Origin: Bacillus pumilus
GTDB lineage: Bacteria; Bacillota; Bacilli; Bacillales; Bacillaceae
Assembly (NCBI RefSeq): GCF_003431975.1
Contig: NZ_CP027116.1
Coordinates: 248,001 to 312,000 of the forward strand
Length of the DNA: 64,000 nt
Direction of reading: 5' to 3'
Below the pieces are notes generated by a model, which ran no database searches, was not told where the DNA came from, and saw nothing but the letters and a program-made list of their open reading frames with translations. Shown in pieces: positions 16,027-23,629 of this stretch. The position numbers and the translations under genes were made by a program. Position 1 is the first letter of the stretch. Every line of letters starts with the position of its first letter.

Positions 16027-16566
16027 ATGTTGTTTTCGCTACAGGCCGATCGTTGGGATCAAGTAATCGAGAGAAAAATCAAATACGATCAGAAAGTTGT
16101 GGAACATGCCTGTCTGCTGTTAGACGTACATGGTGAGCAGGCTGTGCTTTTTCACAAGATTGAAGAAGCATTTACGATGAAGGCAGGCGATGGGGATTTG
16201 ACCATTCCAAAAGGGAGCTATACGACCGCCTATTATTGGAAGGATCGTCCCTACAATTTATATTTCTGGAGAGATGATCAAGGGAAGGAACTAGGGTCTT
16301 ATTTTAATATTGTGGGGGATACACGTTTCAAAGGCCAGCTGGTCATGTTTGAAGACCTCATTGTTGATCTTCTCGTTCTACCGAATGGTGATTTTTTTGT
16401 ATTGGATGAAGATGAATTGCCAGAGAGTTTAGCAGATTTTGAACAAGGTTCGGTGAGTCGTGCATTAGAGGGTGTGATGGCTTCATTAGAAAGCTTACTT
16501 GATCAAGTGAGGGCAGATGCCGAAGGGAAATATCATCACCGCTTGTTTGAGCCGATGTTGAAATAA
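16027..16566 (+). CDS. DUF402-domain protein
   Basis: A 179-residue soluble protein with the DUF402 beta-barrel pattern: LTIPKGSYTTAYYWKDRPYNLYFWRD, YFNIVGDTRFKGQLVMFEDLIVDLLVLPNGDFFVLDEDELP. DUF402 proteins (B. subtilis YgaC/YjjG-type) bind metal and nucleotide-type ligands; some are nucleoside di/triphosphatases. An open frame extends upstream to 15868, but GAGGGAG 7 bases before the ATG at 16027 marks the start. TATACT at 15985-15990 is a plausible -10. Monocistronic, convergent with the second subtilase. Confidence 0.8.
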   Translation: MLFSLQADRWDQVIERKIKYDQKVVEHACLLLDVHGEQAVLFHKIEEAFTMKAGDGDLTIPKGSYTTAYYWKDRPYNLYFWRDDQGKELGSYFNIVGDTRFKGQLVMFEDLIVDLLVLPNGDFFVLDEDELPESLADFEQGSVSRALEGVMASLESLLDQVRADAEGKYHHRLFEPMLK

Positions 16567-16601
16567 AAAACGATTCCTTTAAAGCGAGGAATCGTTTTTT
16601 T
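16567..16601. terminator. Bidirectional terminator between DUF402 gene and second subtilase
   Basis: Stem AAAACGATTCCT / AGGAATCGTTTT with A-rich and T-rich sides; serves both converging genes. Confidence 0.88.
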
Positions 16602-16604
16602 CTG

Positions 16605-18218
16605 TTACACTTTGATCCGGTTCAATCGTTTTTGTAAACTGGTTTTCGTTTTAGAAGCTTTTAGCTGTTTGACAGCACTTTGAGCCGATGCTTTATTTTT
16701 CTTCGTTCGTTTGGTTTCGGCTTTTTTGACCTTTTGTTTGGCGTCTTTCACTTTCTTTTGATAGGCGACTTGTTTTTTGACTTTGTCGAGCCGGTTTTGC
16801 AGGCTTGTTTTTTCTTTGCCTTTGTTTAGCTTTTTGATGGCCGTTTGGGCGCTTTTAATGGCACCTTGTGTTTTGGTTTTTTCGGCTGTTTTCACCTTTG
16901 CACGTGCCGAGCGGATATCAATCGTTCCTTGTACCTTTTTCACCCGTTTCGTGAGTGCTGTTTTTTGTTTACTTGCTGTAAGTCGTCCAATTCTCGTTTT
17001 GGCTTGATCGACATCTGCCTGTTTTTTAGATGTTTCGGCTTTTTTGACAGCGCTGGTCGCAGCCTTTACAAAGGTGGACTGTGGTATATATTGCACGCGG
17101 CCATAGCCGAATTGTGAATCCTTCCCTTTTGCACCAAGATCCACTGTATAGCTGCGCAATAAGGTGCGAAGCTGCCCATTTGTTTTCTTCGGATGAAGCT
17201 GCTTCAACAGCGCCAGCATGCCTGTGACATGCGGCGTGGCTTGTGAAGTACCTGTTGCATACCAATATTCATTCTTTAAATAAGTGCTAATGACGTTCTG
17301 GCCAGGGGCAGAAAATTCAATGCCTTTCCCTGTATTTGAGATAGACGCGAGTTTGTCTTTGTCCGTCGTTGCAGAAACAGCAATGACGCTATTGTAAGCG
17401 GCAGGGTAGCTAATGTCATTCTTTTTCCCATCATTTCCGCTTGCAGCCACAACGAGCAGTCCTTTTTTATATGCTTCATCCACTGCTGAACGCAAGATAG
17501 GAATATTATCTTCGAAACCTAGACTGAGATTCATAATATCCATCTTATTGCTGATCGCCCAATCGATGCCTCGAAGCAGGCTGTACAGATCGCCTTCTCC
17601 TTTTTTATCTAACACTTTCACAGCATACAGCTTCGCGCCAGAAGCAACGCCGACTGTGCCGTAATCGTTATTGAGCGCACCAATCGTTCCAGCGACATGT
17701 GTGCCGTGCCCTTCATCATCTTTATAGGAGGATGTGTAGTTCACGAATGATTTACCGCCGGTTACCTTTAAATCCTCATGTGGAGAAATACCAGTATCTA
17801 AAACGGCTACCTTCACATTTTTCCCCGTGACGCCTTCTTTTATCGCTTGCTTTACATTCAGCTTTTGCAGGTTGTAAGATTTTTGAACTAATAGATTCTG
17901 ACCCGTAGCGGCAGCGGTTTTTTTCATAGTAGAAGAAGCGAGTTTGACCTTCACGTTTTTTGACACGTATGCGATGTTTGGGTCTTTTTTGAGTGACGAG
18001 ACGGCTTGTTCATCTGCTGTCACAGCGACAGCAGGAAGATGTATGTACTGTGCATTCACTTTTTCACTTTCTTCAATAGCTGTTTGCTTTCCTTTTTGGT
18101 TTTTATAGACGATAATGACATCTGTTTCTTTTGGCGGTGCAGCTGCCTGCGAATGGATAGGCAAAGCAGTTGTCAACGCAAGAAGAAACGCGATGACTAC
18201 AACGATTTTCTTTTTCAA
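16605..18218 (-). CDS. Secreted subtilisin-family protease with lysine-rich C-terminal tail
   Basis: Secreted S8 protease of about 537 residues. A TTG at 18218 is the likely start, because AAGGAG lies 8 bases upstream; the ATG at 18236 would place that site in the gene. Signal peptide (~1-26), inhibitor_I9 propeptide (~33-95), then the catalytic domain with Asp141 (VAVLDTGI), His171 (GHGTHVAGT) and Ser325 (GTSQATPHV, with Gln where Met is usual). Residues ~385-537 form several Lys/Ala-rich helical repeats (e.g. KVKTAEKTKTQGAIKSAQ) that are probably coiled or bind anionic wall polymers. Single gene; likely extracellular. Confidence 0.88.
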   Translation of the reverse strand: MKKKIVVVIAFLLALTTALPIHSQAAAPPKETDVIIVYKNQKGKQTAIEESEKVNAQYIHLPAVAVTADEQAVSSLKKDPNIAYVSKNVKVKLASSTMKKTAAATGQNLLVQKSYNLQKLNVKQAIKEGVTGKNVKVAVLDTGISPHEDLKVTGGKSFVNYTSSYKDDEGHGTHVAGTIGALNNDYGTVGVASGAKLYAVKVLDKKGEGDLYSLLRGIDWAISNKMDIMNLSLGFEDNIPILRSAVDEAYKKGLLVVAASGNDGKKNDISYPAAYNSVIAVSATTDKDKLASISNTGKGIEFSAPGQNVISTYLKNEYWYATGTSQATPHVTGMLALLKQLHPKKTNGQLRTLLRSYTVDLGAKGKDSQFGYGRVQYIPQSTFVKAATSAVKKAETSKKQADVDQAKTRIGRLTASKQKTALTKRVKKVQGTIDIRSARAKVKTAEKTKTQGAIKSAQTAIKKLNKGKEKTSLQNRLDKVKKQVAYQKKVKDAKQKVKKAETKRTKKNKASAQSAVKQLKASKTKTSLQKRLNRIKV

Positions 18219-18404
18219 GGCGATAGCTCCTTGCATACGATGACCTCCGTCTTTTTTTCTCTATTATATCGGAGAAATGAGAAGGATGGTTAGAAGAATC
18301 ATATTGTTTGTCAGAAAGTTTTTTTACAAGTAACCTGAAATTGAAATTCATACAATTCTAGTAGACAATAGAGAGATCATAATAAGAGAAAGTAGGATAT
18401 GCTG

Positions 18405-19886
18405 ATGAACGTAAAAGAGTATATGACGTATGATGCAATTGGCTTGGCAGCACTTGTGCGGAATAAGCAGGTATCGCCTGAGGAGCTTATGCAGGCTGCA
18501 TTTGCTAGATTGAATGAGGTCAATCCTGAACTAAATGCGGTGATTCAGACAAGACAAGATCAAGTAGTAAAGGAGAGTCAGTCCTTACAGACGCATCAGC
18601 CGTTTGCGGGCGTTCCATTTGTACTGAAAAATATATCGCAAGGGCTGGAAAATGAACCGCTGACAGCAGGTGCTGCATTGTTAAAGGATGTAAAGGCAAA
18701 AACGGACTCCTACTTTGTCCAGCGATTGAAGCAGGCTGGATTTCTCATGATGGGTCATACAAACACACCAGAATTCGGATTAAGAAATGTCACAGAACCT
18801 GCTTTGCATGGTCCAACGAGAAATCCTTGGAATCCTAACTATTCCCCTGGTGGTTCAAGTGGCGGAACAGCAGCAGCTGTTGCAAGCGGCATCGTCCCTG
18901 CTGGTGGAGCAAGTGACGGCGGAGGGTCTATTCGGATTCCGGCATCCTTTACAGGTTTGTTCGGTCTTAAACCAACACGAGGAAGAACGCCGGTAGGACC
19001 AGGCGCAGGAAGGCAGTGGCAAGGGGCTTCCATTGATTTTACACTCACAAAAACAGTGCGTGACAGTGCAGCGCTTCTTGATCTGCTTCAAGTCATTCAG
19101 CCGGAAGCGGCTTTTCAAACGCCATTATATGATGGCAGCTATCAAGACGATCTGGTGAAACGTACATCTTCTATGCGAATTGCTTACAGTGTGGAATCTC
19201 CAGTAGGTACGAAGGTCAGTGAGGAAGCGAAGCGGGCGGTGCAGCAAACAGTAAAATGGCTGAGTGAGCAAGGGCATCAAGTAGAAGAAGCAGGGCCGGC
19301 AATAGATGGTGTTCATCTCATGCAGCAATATTACGTCATGAACAGCGGAGAAATGTCTGCATTATTTACGTCCTTGGCTCGTTCATTAGGGCGTCCAGTA
19401 AAGCCGGAAGAAACGGATATCGTCGCATGGGTGCTGGCGGAGGCTGGCAAGAATGTAACAGCAGCTGCTTATACAGAAAGCCTTGATGCATGGGATATGG
19501 CGGCTGCACAAATGGCGTCATTTCATCAAACCTATGATCTCTTTGTGACGCCAGCGACTGCATATTCAGCTCCTAAGATTGGTGAACTGATGCATTCGAA
19601 AGAGGAAACTGCTGAACTTTTACGTGTGTCATCCCTCTCAATGCAAGCACAGCAGGAGCTCATTTATGACATGTTCTTAAAGAGTTTGACCTACACACCA
19701 TTTACACAGCTTGCCAACTTAACGGGTCAGCCTTCTATGAGCGTTCCCGTTCATCTCACTGAGGCGGGCATGCCTTTAGGCGTACAGGTAACAGCACCTA
19801 AGGGAAAAGAGGATTGGCTGCTTCGGCTTGCAGCGGAAATGGAGACATCCTCGATTTGGAAAGGAACAAATCAAATCATACGCTGA
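18405..19886 (+). CDS. Amidase, amidase-signature family
   Basis: A 493-residue hydrolase of amide bonds. The Ser-cisSer-Lys triad is visible: Lys in FVLKNIS, cis-Ser in SPGGSSGGTAAAVASG and nucleophile Ser in SDGGGSIRIPASFTGLFGLKPTRGRTP. Two in-frame ATGs exist (18399 and 18405); GTAGGAT fits the second better. B. subtilis homologues are annotated as putative amidases; the natural substrate is unknown. A TetR gene starts 38 bases downstream in the same direction and may be cotranscribed. Confidence 0.88.
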   Translation: MNVKEYMTYDAIGLAALVRNKQVSPEELMQAAFARLNEVNPELNAVIQTRQDQVVKESQSLQTHQPFAGVPFVLKNISQGLENEPLTAGAALLKDVKAKTDSYFVQRLKQAGFLMMGHTNTPEFGLRNVTEPALHGPTRNPWNPNYSPGGSSGGTAAAVASGIVPAGGASDGGGSIRIPASFTGLFGLKPTRGRTPVGPGAGRQWQGASIDFTLTKTVRDSAALLDLLQVIQPEAAFQTPLYDGSYQDDLVKRTSSMRIAYSVESPVGTKVSEEAKRAVQQTVKWLSEQGHQVEEAGPAIDGVHLMQQYYVMNSGEMSALFTSLARSLGRPVKPEETDIVAWVLAEAGKNVTAAAYTESLDAWDMAAAQMASFHQTYDLFVTPATAYSAPKIGELMHSKEETAELLRVSSLSMQAQQELIYDMFLKSLTYTPFTQLANLTGQPSMSVPVHLTEAGMPLGVQVTAPKGKEDWLLRLAAEMETSSIWKGTNQIIR

Positions 19887-19923
19887 AACGACATTTGTCT
19901 TTGGAGGGAAAGGAGTGTCACAT

Positions 19924-20487
19924 GTGAGCACGAAGGACAAAATCATTCAAACGGCTGCACTTCTTTTACGAAAACAGGGGTATTATGCGACAGGGTTGAA
20001 TCAAATCATTCGAGAGAGCGGTACGCCGAAAGGATCTCTTTATTATTACTTTCCAAACGGAAAAGAAGAGCTGGCCATAGCAGCCGTTGAATATATTAGT
20101 CAAAAGGTCATCAATCGAATTGAAGAAAGCTTTGCCTATTCGGATGAACCGTATATCGCCATTGACCGTTTTATGACAAACATCATTCGGGGATTTATGG
20201 AGCAGGAAAATGAAAGAGGGATACCGATTGTCTTGCTGGCGGCAGAATCCAAGCCAGAACATACGCAGCTTCATACTGCATGTAAACAAGAAATGATCCG
20301 CTGGCAAAAGCTTGTGAAAGAAAAGCTCATGAACAGCGGATATGAAGAAAACAAAGCGGATGAGTTGGCCTCTCTCCTTCAGTCAATGGTGATTGGGGGT
20401 CTATCGATGACCACAGCACTCAAACAAACGACCCCGTTAGAACACGTAAAATGTTACCTTAGACACTTATTTATGCGAGAAGAGTAA
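19924..20487 (+). CDS. TetR-family repressor, QdoR/LmrA-like
   Basis: A 187-residue TetR repressor: HTH in TKDKIIQTAALLLRKQGY, TGLNQIIRESGTPKGSLYYYFPNGKEEL, and a C-terminal domain resembling B. subtilis LmrA and YxaF (QdoR). Start is GTG 19924 with AAAGGAG 8 bases upstream; the frame open to 19828 overlaps the amidase and lacks a ribosome site. Downstream lies a quercetin dioxygenase gene preceded by an excellent LmrA/YxaF box, so it most likely represses that gene and is released by flavonoids. That last point follows from the B. subtilis proteins and is inferred here. Confidence 0.87.
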   Translation: MSTKDKIIQTAALLLRKQGYYATGLNQIIRESGTPKGSLYYYFPNGKEELAIAAVEYISQKVINRIEESFAYSDEPYIAIDRFMTNIIRGFMEQENERGIPIVLLAAESKPEHTQLHTACKQEMIRWQKLVKEKLMNSGYEENKADELASLLQSMVIGGLSMTTALKQTTPLEHVKCYLRHLFMREE

Positions 20488-20510
20488 AATCTCTCGCATA
20501 TTGTCTATCT

Positions 20511-20530
20511 ATTATATCAATTGGTCTATA
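20511..20530 (+). promoter_or_regulatory. LmrA/QdoR operator box upstream of quercetin dioxygenase
   Basis: ATTATATCAATTGGTCTATA matches the published LmrA/YxaF box (AWTATAtagaNYGgTCTATA) at 18 of 20 positions, the two misses being lower-case positions. TATAAT at 20529-20534 overlaps its end and may be the -10, so binding would block transcription. Confidence 0.82.
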
Positions 20531-20567
20531 TAATAAAGATAGTCAATTAGTCATGAGGAGTGATGGG

Positions 20568-21590
20568 ATGTCGGAGCAACTGGAATCGATCAAACAATCC
20601 GAAGGTACCTCTTTTTATACCGTGTCCGGTTCAGGGGAGCTGTATGGTCTAGAGAATCAGCTTGTTCATGTGCTGGCAGAAGCAAATCAAACAAATCAGC
20701 TGTTTGAGCTTGTCTTAATCACGGGTGGGAAAGGGGCTTATTTTCCACTGCATTGTCATGAGCACTTATTTGAAACCATTTTCGTGCTGGAAGGAAAGCT
20801 TGAAGTGATACTAGACGGTAAAAAATATATGGTCACAGCCTTCGATTATATTCATATCCCGCCTAAAACAATTCATGGCTACAGAATGCATAGTCATAAA
20901 ACAAGATTTATTTCATATACGCTGGGCGGGCAAATGACGGATGTTTATCAGCAAATAGGGAAAAGGCTCTTGCAAAATGAATGGACGATGACTGATCAGG
21001 CTTTCGATGCAGCCAGCTTTCAGCAAGCTGAAAAAGAAAGCGATCTCATGCTGATACATGGTATCAGGCAGCTGTCCAATACAACCAAGCCCTCCGTTTT
21101 ATTTCATAGTCAGCTCCCGCGCGCAGTGCAGCCCTATGTATTAGAGGCAGGTGAAGGGAAGCAATACATTGTTGAAGGTCAGCTTCATGAGCTGATTGCA
21201 ACAACGGAAACAACAGGAGGCGGATTCAGTCATTTTGTGATTGAAGGCGCAAAGGGAAAGTATTTTCCTCCGCATTATCATCAAGTGCATACAGAAGCAC
21301 TTTATTGTGTTGAAGGCAGAATGAATCTTCAGTTAAACGGAGAGCATATTTGCTTGATGCCTGGGGATTTTGCCTATATTCCTCCGAATACCATTCACTC
21401 GTATGAATTAGAATCTCATTCCAATAAATTTTTGCTTTTGCTGCTTCCAGGAAAGATTGAGCAGTTGTATGAGCAGTTTGACGAATCACAAAGCCCGAGT
21501 ATATGTCCTTATTTTATTCAAAAAGGGAACCTAATGTTCGATCGAGAGGTTTCATCTCAATATGATTTGGTTTTTGTCGAAAATGAATAA
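20568..21590 (+). CDS. qdoI: Quercetin 2,3-dioxygenase (bicupin)
   Basis: Bicupin metal dioxygenase of 340 residues that opens the central ring of flavonols such as quercetin, releasing CO. Two cupin halves are visible, each with the metal-binding His-x-His-x4-Glu and a later His: HCHEHLFETIFVLEG with IHGYRMHSH, and HYHQVHTEALYCVEG with IHSYELESH. Length agrees with B. subtilis YxaG/QdoI (337). Start is ATG 20568 (AGGAG 7 bases upstream) rather than the upstream ATG at 20553. It follows the TetR gene by 80 bases, which hold its own operator and probable promoter. Confidence 0.88.
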   Translation: MSEQLESIKQSEGTSFYTVSGSGELYGLENQLVHVLAEANQTNQLFELVLITGGKGAYFPLHCHEHLFETIFVLEGKLEVILDGKKYMVTAFDYIHIPPKTIHGYRMHSHKTRFISYTLGGQMTDVYQQIGKRLLQNEWTMTDQAFDAASFQQAEKESDLMLIHGIRQLSNTTKPSVLFHSQLPRAVQPYVLEAGEGKQYIVEGQLHELIATTETTGGGFSHFVIEGAKGKYFPPHYHQVHTEALYCVEGRMNLQLNGEHICLMPGDFAYIPPNTIHSYELESHSNKFLLLLLPGKIEQLYEQFDESQSPSICPYFIQKGNLMFDREVSSQYDLVFVENE

Positions 21591-21592
21591 GC

Positions 21593-21608
21593 GTGTAACG
21601 CGTTACAC
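21593..21608. repeat. Perfect 16-bp palindrome after qdoI
   Basis: GTGTAACGCGTTACAC, fully self-complementary, 3 bases after the qdoI stop. No T tract follows. It could be a regulator site for the downstream dehydrogenase or a processing hairpin. Confidence 0.6.
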
Positions 21609-21623
21609 AAGGTTCAGTAAGAG

Positions 21624-21650
21624 CCTGTCGAAACCATCGGCGGGTTTTTT
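21624..21650 (+). terminator. Terminator after qdoI
   Basis: 7-bp stem CCTGTCG / CGGCGGG (two G-T pairs) followed by six T. Confidence 0.75.
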
Positions 21651-21738
21651 GTTTTCCTATATTCCAGAATGAATGCATGAACTCTTCATTCAAGGCGAAG
21701 CTATGTACGGAGGACTTGAGCAAAAGGAGGACATATAT

Positions 21739-22872
21739 GTGAGAGCTGTTACCTATCAAGGGAAACATCGAATTGCAGTGAAAAAAGTAGACACGCCGTC
21801 TATACAAGATCGAGAAGATGTGATTGTACGGATTACGTCTACTGCAATTTGCGGGTCAGATTTACATTTGTATCAGGGCAATTTCCCGCTGCCCATCGGC
21901 TATGTGATTGGACATGAGCCAATGGGGATTGTGGAGGAAGTTGGACCTGATGTCACGGCAGTAAAAAAAGGAGACCGTGTCGTTATTCCATTTACCGTTG
22001 CATGTGGTCAATGCCAATATTGTCACCATCACTTAGAAAGTCAATGCGATCACTCGAACCCGCATTATGATTCGGGTGGACTTTTCGGATATAGTGAGAA
22101 ATTTGGAAATTACCCTGGTGGACAGGCAGAATATTTACGCGTACCCTTTGGAAACTACACCCCGTTTAAGGTGCCGGAAGATTGCGAGCTAGAGGATGAA
22201 CAACTGCTGTTCTTATCAGATGTCCTGCCGACTGCCTATTGGAGCGTCGAGCATGCAGGGGTGAAAAAAGGAGACACAGTCATTGTGTTAGGCTGTGGAC
22301 CCGTTGGGCTGATGGCGCAGCAATTTGCATGGCAAAAAGGGGCTGAACGTGTGATTGCGGTTGATTATATTGATTACCGCCTCCATCACGCAAAACGAAT
22401 GAGCGGCGTAGAAGTATTTGATTTTACAGAAGATGCCGACATGGGAGAAACGTTAAAGGAGCTCACCAAGGGTGGAGCCGATGTTGTCATTGATTGTGTG
22501 GGAATGGACGGGAAGAAGTCTCCGCTTGAAAAAATTGAGCAGAAACTCAAGCTCCAAGGCGGAACGATTGGACCAATTCAAATTGCCACAAAAGCTGTTC
22601 GTAAATGTGGAACCGTGCAGCTGACTGGTGTGTATGGAGGACTGTACAACATGTTCCCATTAGGCGCCTTCTTCGCAAGAAACGTCACGCTGAAAATGGG
22701 ACAAGCCCCAGCAAGAGGATACATGTCAAAGCTTTATCAAAAAGTGACAACCGGTGAAATTGATCCGAGAGCGATCATCACACATCAATTACCTTTAGAT
22801 GATGCTGCTCATGCGTATCACATATTCAACGAAAAGCAGGATGACTGTATCAAGGTCATCTTAAAGCCATAA
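21739..22872 (+). CDS. Zinc-dependent alcohol/formaldehyde dehydrogenase-like (MDR family)
   Basis: A medium-chain dehydrogenase/reductase of 377 residues. Catalytic zinc ligands: Cys in STAICGSDLHLYQG and His-Glu in IGHEPMGIVEEVG. Structural zinc: the four-Cys set in CGQCQYCHHHLESQCD. NAD-binding motif VLGCGPVGLMAQ. The long insert and FGNYPGGQAEYLRVP recall glutathione-independent formaldehyde dehydrogenase-like proteins such as B. subtilis YycR. Start is GTG 21739 with GGAGG 8 bases upstream; the open frame to 21673 is not needed. Substrate unknown. Convergent with the marR gene. Confidence 0.87.
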   Translation: MRAVTYQGKHRIAVKKVDTPSIQDREDVIVRITSTAICGSDLHLYQGNFPLPIGYVIGHEPMGIVEEVGPDVTAVKKGDRVVIPFTVACGQCQYCHHHLESQCDHSNPHYDSGGLFGYSEKFGNYPGGQAEYLRVPFGNYTPFKVPEDCELEDEQLLFLSDVLPTAYWSVEHAGVKKGDTVIVLGCGPVGLMAQQFAWQKGAERVIAVDYIDYRLHHAKRMSGVEVFDFTEDADMGETLKELTKGGADVVIDCVGMDGKKSPLEKIEQKLKLQGGTIGPIQIATKAVRKCGTVQLTGVYGGLYNMFPLGAFFARNVTLKMGQAPARGYMSKLYQKVTTGEIDPRAIITHQLPLDDAAHAYHIFNEKQDDCIKVILKP

Positions 22873-22877
22873 AAAAA

Positions 22878-22914
22878 GACAAAGAGCTAAAATAAACATC
22901 ATTTTAGCCCTTTG
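22878..22914. repeat. Dispersed hairpin repeat, related to 27208-27247
   Basis: An imperfect dyad (GACAAAGAGCTAAAAT ... ATTTTAGCCCTTTG) that closely resembles the right part of the 177-bp element at 27080-27256. It lies next to the dehydrogenase/marR terminator hairpin. Possibly a decayed end of the same element; it could instead act as a terminator stem. Confidence 0.5.
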
Positions 22915-22916
22915 AG

Positions 22917-22937
22917 GGCATAGGAAACTCCTATGCC
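22917..22937. terminator. Hairpin between converging adh and marR genes
   Basis: Perfect 9-bp stem GGCATAGGA / TCCTATGCC with AAC loop; the marR stop codon lies within it. The T tract is short (CTTTAA), so termination may be partial. Confidence 0.6.
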
Positions 22938-23368
22938 TTTAATGTGTTCGCGTCTACCATTTTTTCGATTAATTCAAAAAATGTTTTTTTATCTTCTTCT
23001 GAAAGATGGTTGAACAGATGATTGACAAGCAGTTGGCGATTGCCGATCATTTGTTTGGCAATTTGTTCACCCGTTTCAGAGAGTGTAATCCATACTGTAC
23101 GGCGGTCATTACTATTTCGAGAGCGGATAATTAGCCCTTCATCTTCTAAGTGATTGAGAGCGGTTGTTGTTGCAGAGGGAGATAATGAAACTTCCTGCAG
23201 AATATTTTTCACAGTACATGATTGATGGCGATAAATGATGCGCAAAATAAACCCTTTCACATTCGTGACGTTTTTTGGAATGTTCTCTTCATCTATTCGT
23301 TTCGTCGCCTTTAAATACTTTGTCAGCGCATGGTCTAACAAACTTGCCTCTAGCTCGAAATGTTGCAT
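22931..23368 (-). CDS. MarR-family transcriptional regulator
   Basis: A 145-residue winged-helix regulator: TVKNILQEVSLSPSATTTALNHLEDEGLIIRSRNSNDRRTVWITLSETG is the MarR core with its Asp-Arg-Arg wing. Divergent from the acyl-CoA ligase and permease genes, so it probably controls them and itself. The 261-base divergent gap is AT-rich with repeated TTATCAT words (about 23426-23443) but no operator I can name. AGGTATGG lies upstream of the ATG. Confidence 0.88.
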   Translation of the reverse strand: MQHFELEASLLDHALTKYLKATKRIDEENIPKNVTNVKGFILRIIYRHQSCTVKNILQEVSLSPSATTTALNHLEDEGLIIRSRNSNDRRTVWITLSETGEQIAKQMIGNRQLLVNHLFNHLSEEDKKTFFELIEKMVDANTLKA

Positions 23369-23629
23369 TCTCCATACCTCTTTTCCTATTGCATTCGCAT
23401 TTTCCGATCAATTACTAGGTCTATCTTATCATAATAGTTATCATCATTTAAACCAAAATGGAAGACGGCTATAAAATTACCTATATTATCAATTAATATA
23501 AAGAACAATTCCAAAATGAAATGATTTTACTTTCAGCTGGTTTTATTTTAGAATGTGAATGAGATAAAATCTGCCAACCCATTCACTGGAAATTGGCTAT
23601 TGTAAATCAAACGTTTGGAGATGAAGATA

